Source: JBAZZQ01 sp041658725
GTDB taxonomy: Bacteria > Planctomycetota > Phycisphaerae > JAAYCJ01
DNA length: 64,000 nucleotides
Direction of reading: 5' to 3'
Assembly (NCBI GenBank): GCA_041658725.1
Contig: JBAZZQ010000014.1
Location: 4,683-68,682, forward strand
How positions within the stretch are numbered: position 1 is the stretch's first letter; each line of letters starts with the position of its first letter. The notes under the pieces were generated by a model. It did no database searches. It was not told the DNA's origin and worked only from the letters and a program-made list of their open reading frames with translations. Of this stretch, positions 51,763 through 59,282 are shown one piece after another. The translations under genes and the position numbers were made by a program.

Positions 51763-53157
51763 TCATTTTGGTGGTTCCTCAGGATTATCTCCAGGCTCAC
51801 TTCCCAGGGCTTGACGAATCGTTTTAGGCATCAATCCCGTCAACCCCGTTCGCTTATCCATATCTTCCAGTTCTTTCGTCGTCCCGTTGTACAGCGAAAC
51901 AAAACTTTTTCCCTTGTCATTGACACCATATCCGACGATTCCCCAATGATAAAAATCACGCAGCAAGTAGCCTTCCCAATACGTGGTCAGCTTCACGACC
52001 GGCGCGCTGCCAAATTGATACAAATCCGGCGTTTTAGCGGTTGCATAATTTCCGGCGTTGGAAACCGATGAGGGATTAACGGCCTCGATATTCCACATGT
52101 ATAGCAGATAATGGCTTTGCCGGTACATGGCGTCGATAAACGAGGGAATCTTACGGGAGTCGACGGTCAGGACGATCGAAAATCGAAGCACATCGCAATA
52201 TTGATCCGACTTCAAGCCGGAAAAACTCTCCGGGCCGGAAAATTCGGTCGCTCCGACAAAATCCACTTTGCCTTCCTCGGAAGAAAGCAGGTATCCATGC
52301 ATGACCTGGACCTTGTTGATCTGTTTGACGACTGAATCGAGAACATTTTTCGCCGAGGCATTCGTCTGGGCCACCGCATTGGCGATATCGTCCTGAATCC
52401 AGTAAGAAAGCTGGGCCCACCACATATCCTCAACGGCGGGAGGTCGTCCCGTGGTCGGTGAGTAGACTTCAGAAATAATGTCCAGCGAGCTAAAAGGCTC
52501 GCAGTAAACTTTTATTTTTTCCGCCTTTTTCATGGCGGCCCCGAAAGAGGCCTGGACGTCCATATTTTCCTGCCCAATCCCAAATGTGGCGCCCGGTTTA
52601 CCCCTGGTGAGTTTTGTCCCCTTGGGTTTGGTAATATCCTCGCTCATCAATCCCTGCTGCCGCAACAACCATTCCTTTTCCCCGGCGATCTCTTTGGCGT
52701 TGGGAATCCCTCCCGCCTGCATCTTGACGAGAAGAGAGTTGATCGCCTCCTTGTACTTGACGGGGAACTTGTAGGAAAGTGTTTCCGGAACCGGTTGAGG
52801 AAAAATTCCATCCAAAATCGGTCCGCGTTTCAACGTTTTTTTGACCGGATCATATCCGATATTTTCCTGCAGGACCTCTTGAAGGGCTTTGTTCCCCTGG
52901 ACCTTGAATAGAACTCCCACCTTTTTGAGGTTCTCGATGACTCCTTGCGTCGGTATAAGATTTTTCGTCTCACCCCCAGGCACCGCGACAGGCACACCGG
53001 TCAAAAGCGATTTTACCGTATCCGCCTCCTGCTGCGCGGGGCTTAATAAGGCGGCGACTCCTCCAATCTGGCCAATTCCCAGCACCAAACCCGCCAGCGC
53101 CAAAAGGGCCACCGCACCGCTTACGACCAAGATCAAGTTTTTCTTGACAAAATCCAT
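51763..53157 (-). CDS. Inner-membrane protein, PilO/GspM-like position
   Basis: 464-residue protein with one membrane helix (about 8-30) and a large periplasmic part. It opens MDFVKKNLILVVSGAVALL, and the rest is alpha/beta with a segment (VLRFSIVLTVDSRKIPSFIDAMYRQ) that resembles the ferredoxin-like core of PilO/GspM. Together with the PilN region of the preceding gene it would form the inner-membrane platform. It is 14 bases from pilM and 58 bases from the next gene. The family match is by topology and by the short core only. Confidence 0.6.
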   Translation of the reverse strand: MDFVKKNLILVVSGAVALLALAGLVLGIGQIGGVAALLSPAQQEADTVKSLLTGVPVAVPGGETKNLIPTQGVIENLKKVGVLFKVQGNKALQEVLQENIGYDPVKKTLKRGPILDGIFPQPVPETLSYKFPVKYKEAINSLLVKMQAGGIPNAKEIAGEKEWLLRQQGLMSEDITKPKGTKLTRGKPGATFGIGQENMDVQASFGAAMKKAEKIKVYCEPFSSLDIISEVYSPTTGRPPAVEDMWWAQLSYWIQDDIANAVAQTNASAKNVLDSVVKQINKVQVMHGYLLSSEEGKVDFVGATEFSGPESFSGLKSDQYCDVLRFSIVLTVDSRKIPSFIDAMYRQSHYLLYMWNIEAVNPSSVSNAGNYATAKTPDLYQFGSAPVVKLTTYWEGYLLRDFYHWGIVGYGVNDKGKSFVSLYNGTTKELEDMDKRTGLTGLMPKTIRQALGSEPGDNPEEPPK

Positions 53158-53171
53158 ATCCTGTAAACCTC

Positions 53172-55364
53172 TTATTTTTGTTCCGTTTCGAGGCTACCGC
53201 CTTTGGTAGAATTCCCAGGTTCCACCGGCGGAGCCCCTAAATTAACCACGAAGGTCACGATAAATAACGAATCATTGACGATCACCTCATCCGTCAGAGG
53301 ATCCTTGGAAAGATTTTCTCGATTCATCTCCCCCTGGTTTAACGAAGCAGGCGGGACCAATGTCTGACAACTTCCCAACCGAACATGATCGATCCAGAAA
53401 GGCATCTTGTTTTTAACGGCATATTTTTTCCCGTAATTTTGTAACGACTTCATCAACGTGGCGGTCAGAAAATCCGGTGCCCCGGCGTGCGGGGTCGTTC
53501 CGTCGATCGTAATAAGGAAGGCCTTGGCCCCTTGGCCGTCGCCGGCTACACCCGGACCAGTAGATTCTGAACGACGGTGTAATCCGCTTCCCGATGCCCC
53601 GGGTTCAGGACTACCAGGTCCACCAGGACCACCAGGCATACCACCGGGACCACCAGGAAAACCACCAGGCATACCGCCCATCGGACCACCAGGCATACCA
53701 CCGGGACCACCAGGAAAACCACCAGGCATACCGCCCATCGGACCACCCGGCATACCACCCATCGGTCCACCCATCTGACCCATCCCTGGACTCGCCTCGC
53801 TCGTCCTGCTCACAGTGCGAAGATTACTGCTCTGACCGGACTTTTCCAGGTCAGCGATCGCCTGATCCGTCAGGTTCGGCACATAAGTCACTTGAATGGT
53901 ATTGACTATCAACTGAGTGCGGTTCTCCCTGGGAATCGACCCTGCGGCTTTTTTATACTCATCCAGGCTCTGCGCCTCAGCCAATTCCTTCTGCGTCGGA
54001 ATCGATTTTGCGATTAAACCCATCAATTGCGGAAGGACCAGCCTCTGCTTCGAGAGTTGCTCAAGGTCCGTCACAAGCTTGCTCTTGAGGGTTTCAAAGT
54101 TCGAGTAGGTTTGATAATCCGTTCTGTTCTGGTTGCCCGCCTGGATGATCTGTTCCGTCACCTGCTGATTTTGCTCCATGTCGGCACGGATCACGCTCGT
54201 AACGCTCAGCGCCTTCAACCAGACACCGGCCGCCGCAAGAACCAGGCAGGCCGCCGCGCCCATAAACCAATATCCTTTCTGTTTCCACGCCACCTGACGG
54301 ACAATCTCCGCGGGCATCAAGTCCGTATTCACTTTCGCCAGACCCAACCCTTGAATCGCCAATCCATACGCCACGGCCAGAGTCAAAACGTTTTCCGAAA
54401 AATCGGCCTCGTTAATACCACCCGTCAAGCTCACCTTGGACAGCGAGTCCAGCCGCTTGACCGGCATACCCAGGTTCTGCTGTAGAAATTTCAGCAAACC
54501 AGGCAATCGAAAAGCGTTCCCCAGAGCATGCATTTGGGACACATGCGATTCGCGGTTCACTGATGTGTAAAAACCGATCGATCTCTGAAATTCCGCCGAC
54601 AGATCCGAAAACACCGGACGCATCGACTGGAATACCGCACGAGCGTATTTACTCGTTGCGGCGGTGCATTTTAACTCTTCCGCCTTGGCAAAATTCAACT
54701 TAAAAGACTTTTGCAACGCCTCGGTAAAATTATTTCCACCCAACGGAATATTCCGCAGCCAAAGCCGATGATCCTCGGTAATCAAAAAATTCGTATTCTG
54801 GGCCCCGACGTCCGCGATCACGCCGGCCTCTTTGCCGATCAATCCCTCCCAGAAAAAAGCGTTATACAAAGCCACCGGGGCCGTCTGAACCATAATCGGA
54901 TGAATTTTAAGCTCATGAAAATAACCCAGATATTGTGAAATAATCGACGTCTTGATCGCGAAAATCCCAACTTCCACTTCCGGCGATCCTTCCGGCTGAA
55001 AGACATGATAATCCCACACCACTTCGTCGATCCCGAACGGAATCTGCTGCGTCGCTTCATAATGGACGATGTCGGGAATTTTTTTGGGCTCCACCGGCGG
55101 AAGTTTTGAAAACCGGGCAAAACTTCGATGACCGGGAACGGAAATAATCACCGGGTCTTTGATCACAGGAAACTGGGCGGCGAATTTCGCCAAAGTCTGA
55201 CGAATGAGCGCCGGTTCGTCGGCCTCCGGCTGTGAAAGAATTTGCTCATGAGGAAGGATGACATAGCTGTCGATCTCGACGTCCTCGCCAACCAGTTTCG
55301 CGTGTATCGCCTTGAGGGCGCTTTGCCCGATATCAATCGCCCATACCGCTTTGGATGCAGGCAT
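53172..55364 (-). CDS. pilM: PilM fused to a PilN-like domain, with Gly-Pro-Met-rich linker
   Basis: 730-residue fusion. The N-terminal actin-like ATPase domain (PilM, about 1-350) has IDIGQSALKAI, VPGHRSFARFSKLPPV, EATQQIPFGIDEVVWDY, GVIADVGAQNTNFL and SLTGGINE. A single membrane helix (about 366-386) and a periplasmic PilN-like coiled coil follow. A run of GGM, PGG and GFP units (about 525-590) then leads to a beta-rich end (AKAFLITIDG, DHVRLGS, FIVTFVVNLG). In most bacteria PilM and PilN are separate proteins. It is the first gene of the pilus-like operon and is divergent from mtaB by 60 bases. It would anchor the platform to the pilus motor. Confidence 0.85.
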   Translation of the reverse strand: MPASKAVWAIDIGQSALKAIHAKLVGEDVEIDSYVILPHEQILSQPEADEPALIRQTLAKFAAQFPVIKDPVIISVPGHRSFARFSKLPPVEPKKIPDIVHYEATQQIPFGIDEVVWDYHVFQPEGSPEVEVGIFAIKTSIISQYLGYFHELKIHPIMVQTAPVALYNAFFWEGLIGKEAGVIADVGAQNTNFLITEDHRLWLRNIPLGGNNFTEALQKSFKLNFAKAEELKCTAATSKYARAVFQSMRPVFSDLSAEFQRSIGFYTSVNRESHVSQMHALGNAFRLPGLLKFLQQNLGMPVKRLDSLSKVSLTGGINEADFSENVLTLAVAYGLAIQGLGLAKVNTDLMPAEIVRQVAWKQKGYWFMGAAACLVLAAAGVWLKALSVTSVIRADMEQNQQVTEQIIQAGNQNRTDYQTYSNFETLKSKLVTDLEQLSKQRLVLPQLMGLIAKSIPTQKELAEAQSLDEYKKAAGSIPRENRTQLIVNTIQVTYVPNLTDQAIADLEKSGQSSNLRTVSRTSEASPGMGQMGGPMGGMPGGPMGGMPGGFPGGPGGMPGGPMGGMPGGFPGGPGGMPGGPGGPGSPEPGASGSGLHRRSESTGPGVAGDGQGAKAFLITIDGTTPHAGAPDFLTATLMKSLQNYGKKYAVKNKMPFWIDHVRLGSCQTLVPPASLNQGEMNRENLSKDPLTDEVIVNDSLFIVTFVVNLGAPPVEPGNSTKGGSLETEQK
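53626..53739. repeat. Perfect 57-bp tandem duplication in the PilM linker
   Basis: Two identical 57-base units (53626-53682, 53683-53739) code 19 residues each of Gly-Pro-Met-Phe-rich linker. A third, partial unit starts at 53740. The copies are identical at DNA level, so the duplication is recent or kept uniform by slippage. Confidence 0.9.
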
Positions 55365-55424
55365 CTATTCATCTCCTACGAGTAAAATTTGAGTTTCTCG
55401 CTCGTTTACGTTATACGATTATAT

Positions 55425-56846
55425 ATGCGCAAATACAAAATTTACACTCTCGGCTGCAAAGTCGCCCAGGCCGAAGGCCACCAGCTGCGACTTTTGCTCG
55501 ACCGCTTCGGATTACTCCAAGCCGCGAAGGATGAACCACCCGACCTCTGCGTGGTCAATACCTGCGCCGTCACCTCAACCGCCGCGGGCAAATCCCGACG
55601 GCTCATTTTCAAGCTTGCCAGATTATACCCTGCCGGGCAAATCGTGCTCTTGGGATGCTACGCGTCCACGGTCGATCTTTCCATCCGAAACATTCCTCAG
55701 GTCGTCCTGATCGCCGATCATCATCGGGGAATTACGTCTGCGCTGGAGGATTTTCTCCTCCAAACGGTTGTAGATATCAAACCGCTTTTCTCGCCAAAGG
55801 TCAAGAACAAATTTAAAACCTCTCAATCCAGACATCGCGCGTTTCTAAAAATCCAGGACGGCTGCGACGCGAATTGCACGTATTGCATCATCCCACAACT
55901 AAGACCAAAAGTCCATTCACTCTCTCCAAGCGAAGTTATCGACCAGGCTAAAACGCTTATACAGGCCGGCCACCAGGAAATCGTCCTGTGCGGAATTTTC
56001 CTCGGCGGCTATGGAAAAGACACCACCCGCAAAACCAGATTCAACCAGCCCGGTGAACCCCTAGCCGATTTAATCACAAATCTCCTGGCCATCCCCAACC
56101 TGGGCCGATTAAGACTGTCCAGCCTCGAACCCCTCGATCTAACCAATGAACTCCTAAAGGTCCTAAGTTCCTCCGATAAGGTTGCCGGTCATTTACATTT
56201 ACCATTACAATCCGGCTCCGACAATATCCTACGCCGCATGGGCCGCCAATATCGCTCCGCCGATTATCTCCAAGCCGTAGAGTCCGCCAAAAAATCAATA
56301 CCAAATCTAGCCCTGACCACCGACATCATCGTAGGCTTCCCAGGCGAGACCGACGAAGATTTCCAGCAAACCTTAAAAGTAAGCGAAAAATCAGCCTTCG
56401 CCAAAATCCACATCTTCCCTTTCAGCTCCCGCCCCGGCACTCCCGCCGCCCAATGGCAAAACGAAAAAATCAACCCCAAAAAATTGGAGTCCCGCCTCCA
56501 AATCCTGAATGACCTGGAAAAAACTCTAGCCCTGCAATTCCGCCAAAAATTCCAAAACCAACTCGTCCGCGTCCTGGTAGAAAAAATCGAACCCCCTAAA
56601 TCCTCAAAGAGACGCGACCGTAAGGGAGTGGGTATTGAAGGAGCGCATATTGAGGAAACGGGCATTAAGGGCGCAGGTATTATTGACAACTCCCCAGACC
56701 TCTGCTATTGCCAAGGCCGCGCAGATCAATATTTCACCGTCCGCTTCCCCGGCCACCCAGAATTCGACAACCAGTTTCACCCAGTAAAGATCATCCAAAC
56801 CGACCAGGAACCCCTGACAGGCCAGGTAGAAAATCACTACATATAA
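55425..56846 (+). CDS. mtaB: tRNA threonylcarbamoyladenosine methylthiotransferase (MtaB-like)
   Basis: 473-residue radical-SAM methylthiotransferase that converts t6A37 to ms2t6A in tRNA. The N-terminal UPF0004 domain supplies Cys in TLGCKVAQ, NTCAVT and LLGCYAS. The radical-SAM cluster motif is CDANCTYC (CxxxCxxC), followed by QEIVLCGIFLGGYG and HLPLQSGSDNILRRMGR. The C-terminal TRAM domain is interrupted: after VLVEKIEPPKSS come about 30 residues of GVGIE, GAHIE, ETGIK and GAGII pentads, then TRAM resumes at LCYCQGRADQYFTVRFPG. The insert carries the family A repeat core. The ATG at 55425 begins MRKYKIYTLGCK. Confidence 0.93.
   Translation: MRKYKIYTLGCKVAQAEGHQLRLLLDRFGLLQAAKDEPPDLCVVNTCAVTSTAAGKSRRLIFKLARLYPAGQIVLLGCYASTVDLSIRNIPQVVLIADHHRGITSALEDFLLQTVVDIKPLFSPKVKNKFKTSQSRHRAFLKIQDGCDANCTYCIIPQLRPKVHSLSPSEVIDQAKTLIQAGHQEIVLCGIFLGGYGKDTTRKTRFNQPGEPLADLITNLLAIPNLGRLRLSSLEPLDLTNELLKVLSSSDKVAGHLHLPLQSGSDNILRRMGRQYRSADYLQAVESAKKSIPNLALTTDIIVGFPGETDEDFQQTLKVSEKSAFAKIHIFPFSSRPGTPAAQWQNEKINPKKLESRLQILNDLEKTLALQFRQKFQNQLVRVLVEKIEPPKSSKRRDRKGVGIEGAHIEETGIKGAGIIDNSPDLCYCQGRADQYFTVRFPGHPEFDNQFHPVKIIQTDQEPLTGQVENHYI
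56614..56676 (+). repeat. Family A repeat core and 15-bp tandem units inside mtaB
   Basis: GCGACCGTAAGGGAGTGGGT (56614-56633) is nearly the core of the family A arms. About four degenerate 15-base units follow, each near GGAGCGGGTATTGA with changes. The 15-base period keeps the frame and adds pentapeptides to the TRAM domain. Confidence 0.8.
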
Positions 56847-56899
56847 GAAAATATGCACCATTCAAGTCTCGGTCCTATCCCGTCATTACTCTCTCTCTT

Positions 56900-56990
56900 T
56901 CGTCATCGTCCGGCTTGACCGGACGATCCAGTCCTCTTTTCTCATGGCCGGAGGAACACCCACTGGATCATCCGGTCAATCCGGATGATG
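56900..56990. repeat. Imperfect inverted repeat of 31-base arms
   Basis: Arms 56900-56930 and 56960-56990 match in about 28 of 31 positions (GTCATCGTCCGG... and ...GGATGATGAC). The gap 56847-57182 holds this element, the 90-bp element below and no gene. Confidence 0.85.
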
Positions 56991-57060
56991 ACAAGGAGAG
57001 GTTGGTCTGAACGCTTACCATACATGTTTATAAAAGCGTCTAAATTTTTATCTTCCTGCT

Positions 57061-57154
57061 GATTGTAGACCAAGACAATATTTTCCTTGCTCTCCAGTTT
57101 TTGAATTCTTAGAATCAAAATTCGGATGGATGGAAATGGTGGATCAAAGACGAT
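57061..57154. repeat. 90-bp dispersed element, copy 2 (inverted)
   Basis: Reverse complement of 17639-17730 with about 90 percent identity. It directly precedes the DUF6602 gene, and its right end (GATCAAAGACGAT) lies 29 bases before that start codon. Confidence 0.85.
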
Positions 57155-57182
57155 TCAACCTACAAAACTATATGATAGGCAC

Positions 57183-57977
57183 ATGAGCGCTAACCGAACA
57201 AAACCGAACGTATCTCGGGCGATGAAGGATTTGGCGGAGCATTACGCCAGCGAACTCGACTCGCAGATTGGGACGCTCAATCACTTCGCGAGGAACCCCG
57301 GGGAGATAGGACGGGCACACGAGTTTTTTTTGCGCGGCATTCTCGCTAGGTTTCTGCCCGGAGACATTAGAATCAGCAGTGGCTTCGTTGCCTCTCCGAA
57401 CTGTACTTCCCGTCAGCAGGACATACTGATCCACAAGCGAAATTTCAGTACGCTTTTTGAAGTCGGCGATTGCACTGTTATCGACTACAAGTCCTTTGTC
57501 GGTGCAATCGAGGTCAAGACAAGGCTTGATTCAACCAAAATATTTGGAGAAACGATCAAGGCCCAAGCCGAACTCCGAAGGCAATTACGTAGTCAAGGGT
57601 TGTACGCTGTGTACGCCTACGATGGTATGTATGCTGAGAAGGCACTTGAAGCATTCTGGGATTTCGTTCGTGAGGATCCAACCAAAAACCATGACTTGAG
57701 GCCCGATGTCGTACTCGTCCAAAAGAAATACCTCTTACAAGTCAACCGAGATGGGAGTCGGAAGTCACCGCCGTTCCGCCTTTGGCGTATAGACAAGGAC
57801 GTTACCCAAGGACAGGCACTTCTTGCTTTGGTGGCTTCCGTCTGGCAGTATGGTCAAAATACCGTACTTCCCTGGTGGCTGTCGAGCTGGAACGACCAGC
57901 TTCGTTTGGCGACTGATGGATCACAACAAGTCCAATGGCCTCATGATCTCCAGAAATCATTATGTCAGGAATCGTAA
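57183..57977 (+). CDS. DUF6602 predicted nuclease
   Basis: 264-residue protein. GEIGRAHEFFLRGILARFLP and RISSGFV are typical of the DUF6602 group. The restriction-nuclease-like PD-(D/E)xK core can be placed at D80 in QQDILIHKR and E109-x-K111 in VGAIEVKTRLDS. This suggests metal-dependent DNA cleavage. No methyltransferase or partner is next to it, so it is an orphan nuclease or part of an unseen defence set. A longer frame from 57126 lies within the 90-bp element, so the ATG at 57183 is chosen. Codon use looks mixed, and the gene is surrounded by repeats, both consistent with horizontal entry. Confidence 0.72.
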   Translation: MSANRTKPNVSRAMKDLAEHYASELDSQIGTLNHFARNPGEIGRAHEFFLRGILARFLPGDIRISSGFVASPNCTSRQQDILIHKRNFSTLFEVGDCTVIDYKSFVGAIEVKTRLDSTKIFGETIKAQAELRRQLRSQGLYAVYAYDGMYAEKALEAFWDFVREDPTKNHDLRPDVVLVQKKYLLQVNRDGSRKSPPFRLWRIDKDVTQGQALLALVASVWQYGQNTVLPWWLSSWNDQLRLATDGSQQVQWPHDLQKSLCQES

Positions 57978-58000
57978 CATGAAAACGCGCGTAGAGCTTG

Positions 58001-58077
58001 GTAGGGTGCGTCTGGACGCACAGATAAAATTTAGGTTAGGTGGCATCATGGAAATGATGCGTCAAGACGCATCCTAC
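58001..58077. repeat. Paired palindromes, GTGCGTC/GACGCAC family
   Basis: Left hairpin GTAGGGTGCGTCTGGACGCAC (58001-58021) and right hairpin GATGCGTCAAGACGCATC (58056-58073) are related and mutually inverted. They fill the gap before the DENGK-repeat gene. Confidence 0.85.
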
Positions 58078-58166
58078 AAAACTTGACACGCACGAGTGAG
58101 GTGAAACAACGGACCTTTTATCAAAAGTTGATAAAAAGTTTAATCCACAGAAGAAAGGGGCCGGAA

Positions 58167-58607
58167 ATGACTACAGAAAAACGCCTGGAGAAGCTGGAAA
58201 GGGAATTGGCCGAAACCAAGGCAGGATTAGCCCACGCGAAGCGCCTGGCCCGCGGGCTATTGGCAGTTATGGGCTTGGCTGTGGGGACTTATCTTTTCGC
58301 TGGGGTTTTAATGGCTAAAACAGCCTCTGCCCAGGTAGGCAAAAGTGGCTTGCGGGAAGTCCGCGCCACTGCGTTCTTTCTTGAGGACGAAAACGGCAAG
58401 GTCCGCGCCCGGCTGACTGTGGACAAGGTTGGGCCGATGCTGCTCCTGCTCGACGAGAACGGCAAGTTCCGCGCCGAGCTAAATGGGTCGCGGCTGCTCC
58501 TGCGCGATGAGAACGAGAAGCGCCGCGTCGCGCTGTTCGTGGGCAAGGCCGGGCCGGTGCTGGGCCTGTTCGACGAGAACGAGAAGCCGATCTGGCGCGC
58601 CCCGTAG
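58167..58607 (+). CDS. Membrane protein with DENGK repeats, unknown
   Basis: 146-residue protein. An N-terminal coiled coil (EKRLEKLERELAETKAGLAHAKR) is followed by one membrane helix (about 33-56). The rest is tandem repeats of about 22 residues: FLEDENGKVRARLTV, LLDENGKFRAELN, LRDENEKRRVALFV and LFDENEKPIWRAP. Such DENGK repeat proteins occur in several copies in planctomycete genomes. The ATG at 58167 has AAAGGGG upstream. A role as a surface or envelope beta-repeat protein is likely, but no function is known to me. Confidence 0.72.
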   Translation: MTTEKRLEKLERELAETKAGLAHAKRLARGLLAVMGLAVGTYLFAGVLMAKTASAQVGKSGLREVRATAFFLEDENGKVRARLTVDKVGPMLLLLDENGKFRAELNGSRLLLRDENEKRRVALFVGKAGPVLGLFDENEKPIWRAP

Positions 58608-58632
58608 CTGGGGTCGATTGAAAGAGTTTCGT

Positions 58633-58653
58633 ATGGTGCGTCTGACGCACCAT
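58633..58653. repeat. 21-bp palindrome after the DENGK gene
   Basis: ATGGTGCGTC T GACGCACCAT is perfect and is followed by CTTTTTC, so it could also end transcription. Same family as 58001-58077. The gap 58608-58996 holds this element, the palindrome at 58764, and no gene. Confidence 0.88.
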
Positions 58654-58763
58654 CTTTTTCATAAACCACGTCTCTCTTTATCTTGGCGTCATGGCACCTT
58701 GGCGGTTAAAAAATATTCTTTCCCCAAAATTTGCATTTGGCCAAAGATGTGTTATCTTTACTT

Positions 58764-58791
58764 GTAGGGGCACAGCATGCTGTGCCCCTAC
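58764..58791. repeat. 28-bp perfect palindrome
   Basis: GTAGGGGCACAGCA and its mirror, 14 bases per arm with no loop. A separate palindrome family, widespread in uncultured genomes in my memory. Confidence 0.9.
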
Positions 58792-58996
58792 TTTAGCAAA
58801 TCTCCTGCCGCGTTCTTTAAAAATAAAAACATCTTTCTTATTCGTGGCCATTCGTGAAATTCGTGGCTAAAAAATCTTTTCTTCTTGGCGGGTAAAAATC
58901 GCCTCCAATTTGTACAATTTGAATTATTTCACAGCCCGGGTTCTCGAACCGAAAATATCGAATGTCGAAGATGGGGAAGCGGAGGGGAATCTCGAT

Positions 58997-59179
58997 TTAG
59001 CCTACTTCGACCGGCGGCGTGGATTCGATTTTTTTCTTTTTCTTGCGAGCCTCCGCTGCGGTTATCTGCAAGTGCATTTTATGGACCCCGAGCCTGTACG
59101 CGCTGAAACTGAGCACCAGAAATGCGCCCACCACTACGGCTGATACCGTCAGGAAAATCATGAATTCATCTATAACCAT
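58997..59179 (-). CDS. Small membrane protein
   Basis: 60-residue protein with one hydrophobic helix (about 8-30, FLTVSAVVVGAFLVLSFSAY) and a highly basic cytoplasmic tail (ARKKKKKIES). AAGG lies five bases before the ATG at 59179. An in-frame start six codons further upstream (59197) is possible. Reading-frame quality and a good ribosome site favour a real gene, but there is no family match and it lies alone between repeats. Confidence 0.45.
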   Translation of the reverse strand: MVIDEFMIFLTVSAVVVGAFLVLSFSAYRLGVHKMHLQITAAEARKKKKKIESTPPVEVG

Positions 59180-59261
59180 TACATCCTTGTCTGCCAAACT
59201 GCTTCATAATTCAAACGAAAGGCCCGCTTACTTACGTGCGCGGCTCTTAATAGCATTCCTT

Positions 59262-59282
59262 GAGACGCATTCAATGCGTCTC
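59262..59282. repeat. 21-bp palindrome at a stop codon
   Basis: GAGACGCATT C AATGCGTCTC is perfect. Its last base is the first base of the stop triplet of the TPR secreted protein gene on the minus strand. Related in GACGCA words to the 58 kb palindromes. Confidence 0.85.

Noticed and set aside
53626..53770. Possible CRISPR or satellite repeat
   Set aside because: The tandem units are in frame and code a Gly-Pro-Met-rich linker of a pilus protein.
57998..59282. Possible CRISPR array in the palindrome zone
   Set aside because: The repeats differ in sequence and spacing, with no constant repeat-spacer unit and no cas genes nearby.
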